From: Bacillus inaquosorum KCTC 13429
GTDB lineage: Bacteria > Bacillota > Bacilli > Bacillales > Bacillaceae
Length of the DNA stretch: 64,000 nt
Assembly: GCF_000332645.1 (NCBI RefSeq)
Contig: NZ_AMXN01000004.1
Span: 248,001 to 312,000, forward strand
Reading direction: 5' to 3'
Shown here: positions 7,643-16,582 of the stretch, one piece after another
Layout: the number at the start of each line of letters is the position of its first letter
How positions within the stretch are numbered: the stretch's first letter is position 1
Notes under the pieces: model-generated
The model's database searches: none
What the model was told of the DNA's origin: nothing
Seen by the model: the letters and a program-made list of their open reading frames with translations, nothing else
Program-made: the position numbers and the translations under genes

Positions 7643-7671
7643 ATATTAGCGCAATTTGCAGTTTATTTCAA
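7643..7671 (-). promoter_or_regulatory. SigA promoter of metI-metC
   Basis: TTGAAA (7666-7671) and TAATAT (7643-7648) on the minus strand with a 17-bp spacer, placed about 30 bp before the riboswitch. Confidence 0.65.
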
Positions 7672-7781
7672 CACTTTTTTCTTCGAGTTCCGAACGGTTT
7701 AAAGAGAGAAATTTCTAATAATTCATGGTACAATAATGGAAAACAGCAAGAAAGTCTAGTGATGTCCTGGAGGAATGTATT

Positions 7782-8504
7782 ATGGCACCGAAAAACGGCA
7801 CAGTGCAAGAAAAGAAATTCTTTTCAAAAGAGCTTAACGAAGAAATGACATTGCTCGTTTATCTGCCGTCCAACTACTCCCCTCTTTATAAATACCATGT
7901 CATTATCGCGCAGGACGGCCACGATTATTTCAGGCTGGGGAGAATCGGCAGACAGGTTGAGGAATTGCTGTCCAAACGGGAAATAGACCGGAGCATTATT
8001 ATCGGTGTTCCTTATAAGGATGTAAAAGAGCGCAGAAAAACCTATCATCCGGAAGGTTCCAAATTTTCGGGGTATAAACGGTTTATCGCCCATGAGCTCG
8101 TTCCGTTTGCGGATGACGAGTATCCAACCTATCAGGTCGGCTACGGACGCACGCTGATAGGCGATTCGCTCGGGGCTACCATATCTCTTATGACAGCGCT
8201 TGATTATCCGAATATGTTCGGAAACATCATCATGCAGTCTCCTTATGTTGACAAACATGTATTGGAAGCTGTAAAACAGTCAGACGATATCAAACACCTT
8301 TCTATTTATCACCAAATCGGCACAAAAGAAACTGACGTCCACACAACAGACGGAAACATTCTGGACTTTACAGAACCGAATCAGGAGCTGAAACAGCTGC
8401 TGGAGAAGAAGCTTTCCGATTATTATTTTGAGCCATTTGACGGAGATCACAAATGGACATACTGGCAGCCGCTCATCACGCCGGCGCTGAAAAAAATGCT
8501 TTGA
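7782..8504 (+). CDS. yjcH: Esterase-like alpha/beta hydrolase YjcH
   Basis: A 240-residue protein of the esterase D / enterochelin-esterase-like group. VIIAQDGHDYFRLGR holds the oxyanion-side loop, GRTLIGDSLGATISL holds the nucleophile serine in G-D-S-L-G (about residue 128), and DHKWTYWQP near the end supplies a likely catalytic histidine. Predicted cytosolic ester hydrolase; the substrate is unknown. GGAGG lies 8 nt before the ATG. It is followed at 36 bp by yjcG and then yjcF in the same direction, probably one operon. Confidence 0.85.
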   Translation: MAPKNGTVQEKKFFSKELNEEMTLLVYLPSNYSPLYKYHVIIAQDGHDYFRLGRIGRQVEELLSKREIDRSIIIGVPYKDVKERRKTYHPEGSKFSGYKRFIAHELVPFADDEYPTYQVGYGRTLIGDSLGATISLMTALDYPNMFGNIIMQSPYVDKHVLEAVKQSDDIKHLSIYHQIGTKETDVHTTDGNILDFTEPNQELKQLLEKKLSDYYFEPFDGDHKWTYWQPLITPALKKML

Positions 8505-8540
8505 TACTCTATCATACTTTATTTCCAGGAGGGACATAAT

Positions 8541-9056
8541 ATGAAATACGGAATCGTTTTATTTCCATCAAAAAAACTCCAAGACCTTGCGAACTCTTAC
8601 AGAAAGCGCTATGACCCGAGCTATTCCCTGATCCCGCCCCATTTGACATTGAGAGCATCGTTTGAATGTGCGGAGGAGAAAGCGGATCAGCTTGTGTCAC
8701 ATCTGAGAAACATCGCGAAGGAGTCCCATCCGGTCGTTCTCAAAATGACAAAATACAGCTCATTTGCGCCTGTTAATAATGTCATTTACATCAAAGCAGA
8801 GCCGACGGAAGAATTAAAAACACTCAATGAAAAGTTATACACCGGTGTGTTGGCTGGTGAACAGGAATACAATTTCGTTCCGCATGTGACGGTCGGGCAA
8901 AATCTTTCCGACGACGAGCATTCGGATGTGCTGGGACAATTAAAAATGCAGGAAGTGTCACATGAAGAAATCGTTGACCGCTTCCACTTGCTTTATCAGC
9001 TGGAAAACGGATCATGGACAGTGTATGAAACCTTCTTGCTAGGCGGAGGAGAATAA
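8541..9056 (+). CDS. yjcG: 2H phosphoesterase / 2'-5' RNA ligase-like YjcG
   Basis: 171 residues with the two H-x-T motifs that define the 2H phosphoesterase superfamily: PPHLTLRAS at about residue 35 and VPHVTVGQN at about residue 115. These two histidines act on cyclic or 2'-5' phosphate bonds. No physiological substrate is known for this member. The gene is in a row with yjcH and yjcF, and its stop is 5 bp before the TTG start of yjcF. Confidence 0.87.
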   Translation: MKYGIVLFPSKKLQDLANSYRKRYDPSYSLIPPHLTLRASFECAEEKADQLVSHLRNIAKESHPVVLKMTKYSSFAPVNNVIYIKAEPTEELKTLNEKLYTGVLAGEQEYNFVPHVTVGQNLSDDEHSDVLGQLKMQEVSHEEIVDRFHLLYQLENGSWTVYETFLLGGGE

Positions 9057-9061
9057 TCGAC

Positions 9062-9484
9062 TTGGAAGCAGTTATTGCAAAAAATGAAGAACAAATGAAA
9101 GATGCATTTTATGTAAGAGAAGAAGTCTTTGTCAAAGAACAAAACGTGCCTGCTGAAGAAGAAATTGACGAACTAGAAAATGAGTCGGAGCATATCGTCG
9201 TGTATGACGGTGAAAAGCCTGTCGGCGCCGGAAGATGGCGTATGAAGGACGGCTACGGCAAGTTAGAGCGGATTTGTGTATTAAAAAGCCACCGCTCAGC
9301 CGGTGTCGGCGGCATCATTATGAAAGCGCTAGAAAAAGCGGCCGCAGACGGCGGCGCTTCCGGTTTCATTTTAAACGCACAAACACAGGCTGTGCCGTTT
9401 TACAAGAAACACGGGTATCGCGTGCTTTCTGAAAAAGAATTCCTCGATGCCGGCATTCCCCACTTACAAATGATTAAGGATTAA
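9062..9484 (+). CDS. yjcF: GNAT acetyltransferase YjcF
   Basis: A 140-residue single-domain GNAT. Visible parts are YVREEVFVKEQNVP (start helix), GRWRMKDGYGKLERICVLKS (strand 4) and the acetyl-CoA loop SHRSAGVGGIIMKALE, then PFYKKHGYRV near the end. This ElaA/YjcF-like subgroup has no firmly known substrate. TTG start with GGCGGAGGAG upstream. Last gene of yjcH-yjcG-yjcF; two terminators follow. Confidence 0.87.
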   Translation: MEAVIAKNEEQMKDAFYVREEVFVKEQNVPAEEEIDELENESEHIVVYDGEKPVGAGRWRMKDGYGKLERICVLKSHRSAGVGGIIMKALEKAAADGGASGFILNAQTQAVPFYKKHGYRVLSEKEFLDAGIPHLQMIKD

Positions 9485-9489
9485 ACAGC

Positions 9490-9518
9490 ATCCGGGTCTA
9501 TTGAGATCCGGATTTTTT
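9490..9518 (+). terminator. Terminator of yjcF
   Basis: ATCCGG/CCGGAT stem with a T run. Confidence 0.8.
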
Positions 9519-9525
9519 CCGCATA

Positions 9526-9559
9526 TAAAAAACCGTTCTCTGGATGTGAACGGTTTTTT
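9526..9559. terminator. Bidirectional terminator yjcF / yjcE
   Basis: AAAACCGTTC/GAACGGTTTT stem with A on one side and T on the other, between converging genes. Confidence 0.8.
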
Positions 9560-9812
9560 ATACATATCGGTTAATGTACGTGCCCATTCCTTTTTCTCGC
9601 AATCTCTTATAAAGAGAGCGCTTACGTTTTGTCTCGTTTACCTTTCTTTCAGCAGCCGTTTGATTCTCCTGCTGCTTTTCCAGTTCTTTGTATACCCGCT
9701 GAAACGGGACATAGCTGATTTTTTCGGTTCCGGCATAATCCTGCTTATGTCCAATCGTTCTATTTGCATATTGAGCGTATTGCTGGTTCTGAATTTGACC
9801 TGCATATATCAT
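9558..9812 (-). CDS. yjcE: Small basic protein YjcE, unknown function
   Basis: 84 residues, rich in Gln, Tyr, Lys and Arg (GQIQNQQYAQYANRTIGHKQ near the start; LEKQQENQTAAERKVNETKR further on). It probably forms a charged helix in its second half and has no signal peptide. AGAAGGG precedes the ATG. It is transcribed divergently from the helicase gene yjcD and ends at a shared terminator. Named by position in the B. subtilis map; no function is known to me. Confidence 0.7.
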   Translation of the reverse strand: MIYAGQIQNQQYAQYANRTIGHKQDYAGTEKISYVPFQRVYKELEKQQENQTAAERKVNETKRKRSLYKRLREKGMGTYINRYV

Positions 9813-9930
9813 GCGATACCCACCCTTCTGCTGTCTCTATTCCCTTAAACTTACTTTTTGAAACACGTTTCTTTTGATATGATATTCTTTGTCTGTAATG
9901 AACACCTTTTTTGATTGGGAGGACCCCTTT

Positions 9931-12207
9931 TTGAAATGCGCCCGACTGAATGATCGAACCATACATTTACATACATATTCTAGAGAACATTATCAATTCC
10001 TTTTTGAAGAAGGAATAAAAGGACATTTATTTTGTTCTCATTGCGGAAAGCCCGTTTTGTTAAGGCTTAACATCACCGATCCGCCGGAGTTTATTCACCG
10101 CCAGCCAGGCCATTTTCCGGCATGTGAGGAGGCCTGCGAAACGAAACCCGCTAAAGAGGAGAAAAAAGAAGACTATCAGGAATCCGGTGTCTTTCGTTTG
10201 CCCAAGGGAAAAGCGATCGTTGCTGACTCGTCTCCGGCTGTCACGGAATGGAAGCGGCCGAGAAGCATTAAACCCGGAACACCATTTATACAAAAAACAA
10301 TAGAACCTGATACAAGCCTTTTTCCGTCTGTCGGCTTGAACACAGATCAGCTGAAAGCTGTCACGGAAACCGAAGGCCCGCTGCTTGTGCTTGCAGGTGC
10401 GGGAAGCGGAAAAACACGCGTGCTGACAGCGCGCGCCGCCCACATGATCGAACACTTAGGCATACCGCCGGAACACATGCTGCTTGTCACCTTCACGACA
10501 AAAGCTGTCTCCGAAATGAAAGATCGTATGGCGAAGCAGTACGGATTACAGCCTGCAAAAGTCAGAAGACTTGTCACCGGAACATTCCACAGCTTGTTTT
10601 ATAAGATTTTGTATCACTATGATTCTGCTAAATGGAACGGCGACCATCTGCTGAAAATGGAGTGGCAGCGGGAACAATATGTCAAAAAAGCACTCTATGA
10701 AGAAGGCATAGATGAGAAAGAGTTCCCCGTTGATCAGGCCCTGCAGCAGATCGGTTTCTGGAAAAACACTTATGTTCCGAATGAACGCATTCCTTTACAG
10801 GATGAGTGGGAAAAACAAGTCTACCGATTATATGAACATTATGAGCGCCAGAAAAAAGAACACAATCAATTTGATTTTGATGATATGGCTTCCGCCTGCT
10901 ATGAATTGTTTATCGATCGGCCGGACCTTCTGGAACAATATCAATCTCGGTTTACGTATATCTTAATTGACGAGTTTCAGGACATTAACCCGGTGCAATA
11001 TAAAATCATGCAAATGCTGGCCAGCCCGGAGCAAAACCTGTGCTGTGTCGGGGACGATGACCAGTCCATCTACGCGTTTCGCGGAAGCAATCCGTCTTTT
11101 ATTCTTGATTTTCAAAAGGATTATCCCGGAGCGAAGACGATCTATTTAACCGCGAACTACAGATCCACGCACCCGATCGTCTCAAGTGCTGATATCGTCG
11201 TGAAAAAGAATAAAAACAGGTATGCCAAAACGCTTGAAGCGGCCCGTGATGACATCCAGGCTCCTGTGCTGTTTTATCCTTATGACGAAGAGGAAGAAGC
11301 CACAATGGTCGTTTCCGATATCAAAGAAAAAATTCAAAACGGGGCAAACCCTGAAGACTTTGCAGTTCTCTACCGCACAAACAGCGGAGGCCGCGCCATT
11401 TACGAAAGGCTTCATCATTCGTCAATTCCTTATACAGCTGACCGCGGCGTCCAATCGTTTTACAGCAGACGGATTGTCCGCCAGATTCTCGCTTACTTGT
11501 ACGCCAGCCAAAACGAGGATGATACTGAGGCGATTAAGCACTTGCTGCCCGCCTTATTCTTAAAACAGTCCGCATTGAACACGCTGAAGGCACTCTCGAT
11601 TACCGAGGACTGCTCCATGATTAAAGCGCTAGCCAAACTTCCTGATCTGAAGCCTTTCCAGCTGAATAAAATCAAGAAGATCGTGCCGTTTTTCGCAAGC
11701 CTCCGCACGATGAAGCCGGTGGAAGCGATCACCTTTGCAGAAGGAAAAATGGGCTTCTCCGAGTATTTAAAAAAACGGGGCAATGAGGGCAACAAGCTGG
11801 AAAAAGGCTCCGATGACCTGCGCGACATCAAGGTCGTCGCCAAGAAGTTCAAAACGATACCTGACTTTCTCGCCCACGTGGACCATATGAGGGCCGCTGA
11901 GAAAAACAAAATGGATGAAAACGGCATTCAACTGATGACCATTCACCGGTCAAAAGGCCTTGAGTTCAAAACCGTCTACGTGTTAGGCACGGTAGACGGC
12001 TCGATTCCACACGATTTCTCATTAGAAACAGCGAGAAAAGGTGATGAAGCTCCTTTGGAGGAAGAAAGACGCCTGTTATATGTAGCGATGACACGTGCCA
12101 AACAGCATTTATATTTGTCTTGTCCCGCAAACAGGCGCGGCAAAACGGCCCACCGTTCAAGATTTTTGTATCCTCTCTTACAGCAAAGACAGCCCTTGCA
12201 TAATTAA
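9931..12207 (+). CDS. yjcD: UvrD/PcrA-type helicase YjcD with N-terminal zinc module
   Basis: A 758-residue superfamily-1 ATP-dependent DNA helicase. Walker A LAGAGSGKT (about residues 154-162), motif Ia TFTTKAVSEMKDRM, motif II ILIDEFQDIN, motif III CVGDDDQSIYAFRG, motif IV TANYRS, motif V IHRSKGLEFKTVYV and motif VI ERRLLYVAMTRAK are all present. Ahead of the helicase lies FCSHCGKPVLLRL...PEFIH...C...C (about 34-69), a cysteine-histidine module resembling the CoiA N-terminus. I start at TTG 9931 because GGGAGG lies 8 nt upstream; ATG 9898 and TTG 9889 have no ribosome site. A role in DNA repair or recombination is likely from the family, not shown. Confidence 0.9.
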   Translation: MKCARLNDRTIHLHTYSREHYQFLFEEGIKGHLFCSHCGKPVLLRLNITDPPEFIHRQPGHFPACEEACETKPAKEEKKEDYQESGVFRLPKGKAIVADSSPAVTEWKRPRSIKPGTPFIQKTIEPDTSLFPSVGLNTDQLKAVTETEGPLLVLAGAGSGKTRVLTARAAHMIEHLGIPPEHMLLVTFTTKAVSEMKDRMAKQYGLQPAKVRRLVTGTFHSLFYKILYHYDSAKWNGDHLLKMEWQREQYVKKALYEEGIDEKEFPVDQALQQIGFWKNTYVPNERIPLQDEWEKQVYRLYEHYERQKKEHNQFDFDDMASACYELFIDRPDLLEQYQSRFTYILIDEFQDINPVQYKIMQMLASPEQNLCCVGDDDQSIYAFRGSNPSFILDFQKDYPGAKTIYLTANYRSTHPIVSSADIVVKKNKNRYAKTLEAARDDIQAPVLFYPYDEEEEATMVVSDIKEKIQNGANPEDFAVLYRTNSGGRAIYERLHHSSIPYTADRGVQSFYSRRIVRQILAYLYASQNEDDTEAIKHLLPALFLKQSALNTLKALSITEDCSMIKALAKLPDLKPFQLNKIKKIVPFFASLRTMKPVEAITFAEGKMGFSEYLKKRGNEGNKLEKGSDDLRDIKVVAKKFKTIPDFLAHVDHMRAAEKNKMDENGIQLMTIHRSKGLEFKTVYVLGTVDGSIPHDFSLETARKGDEAPLEEERRLLYVAMTRAKQHLYLSCPANRRGKTAHRSRFLYPLLQQRQPLHN

Positions 12208-12208
12208 C

Positions 12209-12236
12209 AGCCCGGCAGTGATCTGCCGGGTCTTTT
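12209..12236 (+). terminator. Terminator of yjcD
   Basis: CCCGGCAG/CTGCCGGG stem followed by TCTTTT. Confidence 0.8.
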
Positions 12237-12245
12237 CTATAAAGT

Positions 12246-12284
12246 AAAAAAAGGCCCGCTGCATTGAGTCAGCTAGGCCCTCTG
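12246..12284 (-). terminator. Terminator of spoVIF
   Basis: On the minus strand an AGGGCC..AGCTG / GCAGC..GGGCCT stem with a small mismatch is followed by T7. Confidence 0.75.
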
Positions 12285-12285
12285 C

Positions 12286-12540
12286 TTATTTATTGTCCAT
12301 CATTTTCGAAATCGTACCAAAATCAAGCTTTTCTTTTCCGCTTGTAATGGAATGAACAATCTTATCTTCTAATTCTTTCGGCACGCGTCTGTTTGCCAGC
12401 TGCGCTACGCGCTTAATGACGCTGCGCACTGTGTTTTCGTCTTTAAAATTGGCGTTTTGAAGGGAGCCGGCAAGATTCATGACATCCTGCATATTGACAC
12501 CTGTTTTCTTTTCGACGTTCTTAAAAAATTGATTATCCAT
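12286..12540 (-). CDS. spoVIF: Sporulation-specific protein SpoVIF
   Basis: 84 residues, matching SpoVIF (YjcC), which is needed for spore coat assembly and resistance and influences GerE-dependent gene expression. Visible sequence: NQFFKNVEKKTGVNMQDVMN at the start, then KRVAQLANRRVPKEL. GGAGG lies 7 nt before the ATG at 12540; a longer frame to 12588 has no ribosome site. It sits in the sporulation block with yjcZ and the cot genes. Confidence 0.85.
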   Translation of the reverse strand: MDNQFFKNVEKKTGVNMQDVMNLAGSLQNANFKDENTVRSVIKRVAQLANRRVPKELEDKIVHSITSGKEKLDFGTISKMMDNK

Positions 12541-12631
12541 AATACGCCTCCTTTTGGCGGAGTGATACGGTATTGTATGAACACCCATTGTTCAATGTGC
12601 TTTTTCCAAAAATAAAAAATGAACACAAGGC

Positions 12632-12662
12632 AAGGAAGTACGGGACATCACCCGTACTTCCC
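12632..12662 (-). terminator. Strong hairpin after yjcZ
   Basis: GAAGTACGGG/CCCGTACTTC perfect stem with a 6-nt loop. On the minus strand the T run is delayed (T tract about 20 nt later), so it may be a weak terminator or a transcript-stabilising hairpin. Confidence 0.5.
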
Positions 12663-12672
12663 TCAATAAACC

Positions 12673-12828
12673 TTAGAAGTTATAAAAAGATGCACCCACG
12701 ATGATAAGGAGAATGAACAATACGACTAAAAGAACAAATGTTGAACCATAGCCGCCGCCGTAACCGCCAGCATAACCGCCATAACAGCCGCCGCCGTAGC
12801 CTCCTCCGAATCCGTATCCAAAGCCCAT
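12673..12828 (-). CDS. yjcZ: YjcZ-family sporulation peptide
   Basis: A 51-residue peptide starting [14 protein letters not shown], with Gly-Tyr repeats over the first 29 residues, then a single hydrophobic helix [20 protein letters not shown] and a final NF. This is the YjcZ/YrzQ family of small sporulation peptides, which probably sit in a spore or mother-cell membrane with the glycine-tyrosine tail exposed. The ribosome site is GGAGG. It is too short for the usual gene lists but has the family layout exactly. Confidence 0.85.
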   Translation of the reverse strand: MGFGYGFGGGYGGGCYGGYAGGYGGGYGSTFVLLVVLFILLIIVGASFYNF

Positions 12829-12909
12829 AGATAAGCACCTCCTTTACTCTCTATACACTATGTGAGCCGTTTTATTCGGCTTGGATAAACGCATAGGGCG
12901 ATTGCGGAT

Positions 12910-13116
12910 TTATGATTGTTCGTACTGAGCCTGGCGCTTTTTGAGTAAGGCTTCGGTTTTTTCAGCCAGCTCTTCAATCTCCTCTTCAAACGCCCTACCG
13001 GCTTCATCAAATGCATCCAAGTCTTTTCTGATACTGCTCAAGATGTCTTCATGCTCTTTTTGCTTTTGTTCATGAGGTTCATATCTTCCTTCTATCCATT
13101 TTTCAAACTCATTCAC
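12910..13116 (-). CDS. yjcB: Small coiled-coil protein YjcB
   Basis: 68 residues, very rich in Glu and Lys (EPHEQKQKEHEDILSSIRK, EEEIEELAEKTEALLKKRQ) and predicted to form one long coiled coil. GTG 13116 is chosen because GGAGGG lies 10 nt upstream; a GTG at 13134 would overlap that ribosome site. Function unknown. Its place between yjcA and spoVIF/yjcZ suggests sporulation use, which is inference. Confidence 0.65.
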   Translation of the reverse strand: MNEFEKWIEGRYEPHEQKQKEHEDILSSIRKDLDAFDEAGRAFEEEIEELAEKTEALLKKRQAQYEQS

Positions 13117-13164
13117 TGGTATCCATCCCTCCACTCATAATATATGCTGAGCAAGGCGCTCCGT

Positions 13165-13196
13165 TAAAAAAACAAAAAACCGGAGGTCTCCGGTTT
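13165..13196 (-). terminator. Terminator of the 13207-13323 gene
   Basis: Perfect AAACCGGAG/CTCCGGTTT stem directly after the small gene on the minus strand, followed by TTTGTTTTTTT. Confidence 0.8.
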
Positions 13197-13206
13197 CTTT
13201 GCCAGG

Positions 13207-13323
13207 CTATTGAGGCTTTTTCTTTTTATTTCCGCACCCGCAGCCTTTCTTTTTGATCTTTTTAGTTTGATATGATGAATCTGTATATGGAGTTTTTTGG
13301 GAAGGTTTATTGAATTGATTCAC
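13207..13323 (-). CDS. 38-residue lysine-rich peptide with a Cys-Gly-Cys-Gly motif
   Basis: GTG start, with AAGGAAGGG 6 nt upstream, and 38 codons. The sequence is basic: NQFNKPSQKTPYTDSSYQ, then KKIKKKGCGCGNKKKKP. A CGCG pair sits in a lysine cluster near the C-terminus. A perfect terminator begins 11 bp after the stop, so the unit is complete. I know no name. Position among sporulation genes and the lysine/cysteine composition would suit a small spore-coat peptide, but that is inference. Confidence 0.6.
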   Translation of the reverse strand: MNQFNKPSQKTPYTDSSYQTKKIKKKGCGCGNKKKKPQ

Positions 13324-13399
13324 TTTGATCCCTTCCTTTCCTTATGTCATATATGCTACTTTATGCTGATGCTAGTGAAAAGTTGCTGGTGGGAATGCC

Positions 13400-13756
13400 T
13401 CATTCTTGCAGCCATTTTGATACGAGCGTTTCTATAATGCCGGCAAGACCGGCGATCGCCAGCAGTAAAATCAGCCACTGCGCTGCCTCTGGAATGAAAG
13501 CCTGGCACAATATCAAAAAGCCGGCGCACCACACACCTGTGCACCAATAGCAGCTCAGCAATTCACCAATAAACGCCCTGACACCTGTTCCCTTAATGAC
13601 GATATACGTTTCAATGTTCCCGTCCGCATCCTTTTCCTCCTTCTCTTCATGAAACAGGCTGCGAAGCGGTGCCATAATCGTGTCAAACACCAGCAGGCGG
13701 GCGAGCCGAAAGACCGCAAGCGAAAGAAGAGCAATTGTCATCCCATTAATAACCAC
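13400..13756 (-). CDS. yjcA: DUF1360-type membrane protein YjcA
   Basis: 118 residues with three to four hydrophobic stretches: MTIALLSLAVFRLARLLVFD at the start, LLSCYWCTGVWCAGFLILC in the middle and LILLLAIAGLAGIIETLV near the end. The C-W-C-T-G-V-W-C motif is typical of the DUF1360 family, several members of which belong to sporulation regulons. GTG start with AAGGAG upstream. Divergent from cotV. Confidence 0.8.
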   Translation of the reverse strand: MVINGMTIALLSLAVFRLARLLVFDTIMAPLRSLFHEEKEEKDADGNIETYIVIKGTGVRAFIGELLSCYWCTGVWCAGFLILCQAFIPEAAQWLILLLAIAGLAGIIETLVSKWLQE

Positions 13757-13888
13757 TTGTTCACTCCTTTGCCAATCATGATCCCTTCACATATATGCCA
13801 AAACCCTATTCTTCATGAATTGTATCTTGTCCGTTGCAAAATTGGTTATTTTTATTATTCCGCTCTGCACCCCATTTGCATTATATAG

Positions 13889-14302
<414 letters not shown>

Positions 14303-14336
14303 CCCTTTCTTTTCACAAACTTAAAAGCCGAGGTGA

Positions 14337-14666
<330 letters not shown>

Positions 14667-14759
14667 TCATAAAAATAGGGCGCTTCATCAAGATATATGA
14701 CTCAGTCAAAGTAAGAGGCTCGCTCATTTAATAACAGTAAAAGAAAAGGAGGAATAGAT

Positions 14760-15275
14760 ATGGAAAGCAGACCATATTCTTGGGTTGCACTTGATCCTGA
14801 CTGCGACCATCCGTTAGACGAAAAAGAAAAAGAAAAAAAAGAAGATAGAAAATGTCATTGCGATGTTTGCTGTAATGGCAATGGGTTTTTTGGCAACGAC
14901 AATGCCTTCATTGACCAAAATCTAGCTCAGGCAAACCTCAATAAACAAGTCTCCGATGAGACGATTATTATTAGAGACTCTTGTGATATCAACGTTTCAT
15001 CTACAGACGTTCAAGCCGTAACATCAGTTGTAACGGCGGTTAATGCAGCTGTCCTAACAGTAGCTCTCACATCCATTGCAGATGGAGTAATTGCCGAATT
15101 AGTCGCACAAGATTTATTGCAGCTGTCAGCTAACAAACAAGTAAACCGTCAAAAACTTCTCATCGAATGCTCCCGCGGCGTAAATATCACAACAGTAGAT
15201 GCTGATATAGCAACATTGGTTTCCACAGCTACTAACACACTTGTGGCACTCTTAGCAATCACACTCGTCCTCTAA
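14760..15275 (+). CDS. cotX: Spore coat protein CotX
   Basis: 171 residues. An acidic and cysteine-bearing head (CHCDVCC at about residues 37-43) is followed by two related units: IIIRDSCDINVSSTDVQAVT and LLIECSRGVNITTVDADIAT, each leading into a hydrophobic Val/Ala/Thr-rich helix. This is the X/V domain duplicated, shared with CotV. CotX is a major crust protein. AAAGGAGG precedes the ATG. It has its own terminator and is a separate unit between cotVW and cotYZ. Confidence 0.93.
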   Translation: MESRPYSWVALDPDCDHPLDEKEKEKKEDRKCHCDVCCNGNGFFGNDNAFIDQNLAQANLNKQVSDETIIIRDSCDINVSSTDVQAVTSVVTAVNAAVLTVALTSIADGVIAELVAQDLLQLSANKQVNRQKLLIECSRGVNITTVDADIATLVSTATNTLVALLAITLVL

Positions 15276-15279
15276 ATCT

Positions 15280-15312
15280 AAAAGCAGAGCTAAAAACGCT
15301 CTGCTTTTTCTT
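15280..15312 (+). terminator. Terminator of cotX
   Basis: AAAAGCAGAGC/GCTCTGCTTTT stem followed by T. Confidence 0.85.
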
Positions 15313-15425
15313 ATTTTCCAAGCATATGATGAATATATAGACGTTCACCCACACCAAGTGGGGCACGGGTACATATGTTGTTAAGGACTAAAGTCAAATA
15401 CCCTATAAAGAAGGAGCTGAAATCA

Positions 15426-15914
15426 ATGAGCTGCGGAAAAACCCATGGCCGGCATGAGAACTGTGTATGCGATGCAGTGGAAAAGATTTTAGCAGAGCAG
15501 GAGGCAGTTGAAGAACAGTGTCCGACTGGCTGCTATACCAACCTTTTAAACCCTACGATTGCTGGAAAAGACACAATTCCGTTTCTCGTTTTTGATAAAA
15601 AAGGCGGATTGTTCTCCACATTCGGAAACGTGGGGGGATTTGTGGATGATATGCAATGCTTTGAATCCATTTTCTTCCGCGTCGAAAAATTATGCGATTG
15701 CTGTGCAACACTTTCTATTTTACGCCCGGTCGATGTCAAAGGCGATACCTTAAGTGTTTGCCACCCTTGCGACCCGGATTTCTTCGGGCTAGAAAAAACA
15801 GATTTCTGCATTGAAGTCGATCTCGGATGCTTCTGTGCGATTCAATGCCTGTCACCAGAGTTAGTTGACAGAACATCGCCTCATAAAGATAAAAAGCATC
15901 ATCACAATGGATAA
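15426..15914 (+). CDS. cotY: Spore coat protein CotY
   Basis: 162 residues with about 15 cysteines ([48 protein letters not shown]) and a histidine-rich C-terminus (KKHHHNG). CotY self-assembles into ordered disulfide-linked arrays and, with CotZ, forms the crust base. ATG 15426 with AAGGAG upstream. First gene of cotYZ; CotZ, encoded 127 bp downstream, is a paralogue. Confidence 0.95.
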
Positions 15915-16041
15915 ACACTTGTAAAGAGGAATCCCCTTCCAAACTCTATTACAGGTGCAAATCATTCAGCTGCTTCCAGCGTGAGGCAGCTGACTCTCCA
16001 TCATTTCGCCAGTCTCAAATTTATAAGGCAGGAGGGATAAT

Positions 16042-16491
16042 ATGAGCCAGAAAACATCAAGCTGCGTGCGTGAAGCTGTAGAAAATATTGAAGAACTGCA
16101 AAACGCTGTTGAAGAGGACTGCCCGACCGGCTGCCACTCTAAGCTTTTATCTGTAAGCCATTCGTTAGGCGACACAGTGCCTTTTGCAATATTTACATCG
16201 AAATCAACGCCATTAGTCGCCTTCGGAAATGTCGGCGAACTCGATAACGGCCCTTGCTTTAATACTGTATTTTTCAGGGTCGAAAGAGTGCATGGAAGCT
16301 GCGCAACACTGTCATTATTAATCGCATTTGACGAACACAAACACATTTTGGACTTCACCGATAAAGATACGGTGTGTGAAGTCTTCCGACTTGAAAAAAC
16401 GAACTACTGTATTGAAGTGGACTTAGACTGCTTCTGCGCAATCAACTGCTTAAATCCTCGATTAATCAATCGCACGCACCATCATCATTAA
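16042..16491 (+). CDS. cotZ: Spore coat protein CotZ
   Basis: 149 residues, paralogous to CotY with the same cysteine frame (DCPTGCHSKLLS, GSCATLSLLIAF, YCIEVDLDCFCAINCLNPRL) and a short His tail (RTHHHH). CotZ is the morphogenetic protein needed for crust formation. GGAGGG lies 7 nt before the ATG. Second gene of cotYZ, followed by two hairpins. Confidence 0.95.
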   Translation: MSQKTSSCVREAVENIEELQNAVEEDCPTGCHSKLLSVSHSLGDTVPFAIFTSKSTPLVAFGNVGELDNGPCFNTVFFRVERVHGSCATLSLLIAFDEHKHILDFTDKDTVCEVFRLEKTNYCIEVDLDCFCAINCLNPRLINRTHHHH

Positions 16492-16502
16492 TGATAATGC
16501 TG

Positions 16503-16576
16503 AAAAGCTTGCAGGCCTGCAGGCTTTTCTCTATGTAAAAAAGCTGTCCGGGAACATCTGCCGGGCAGCTTTTTCA
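16503..16576. terminator. Two hairpins between cotZ and cotO
   Basis: The first, AAGCTTGCAG/CTGCAGGCTT, ends in TTTTCT for cotZ. The second, AAAAAGCTGTCCGGG/CCGGGCAGCTTTTT, works in both directions and also ends cotO. Confidence 0.8.
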
Positions 16577-16582
16577 TTTTCA

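Noticed and set aside
10060..10455. Open frame of 131 codons opposite yjcD
   Set aside because: Antisense shadow of a conserved helicase; no start signals.
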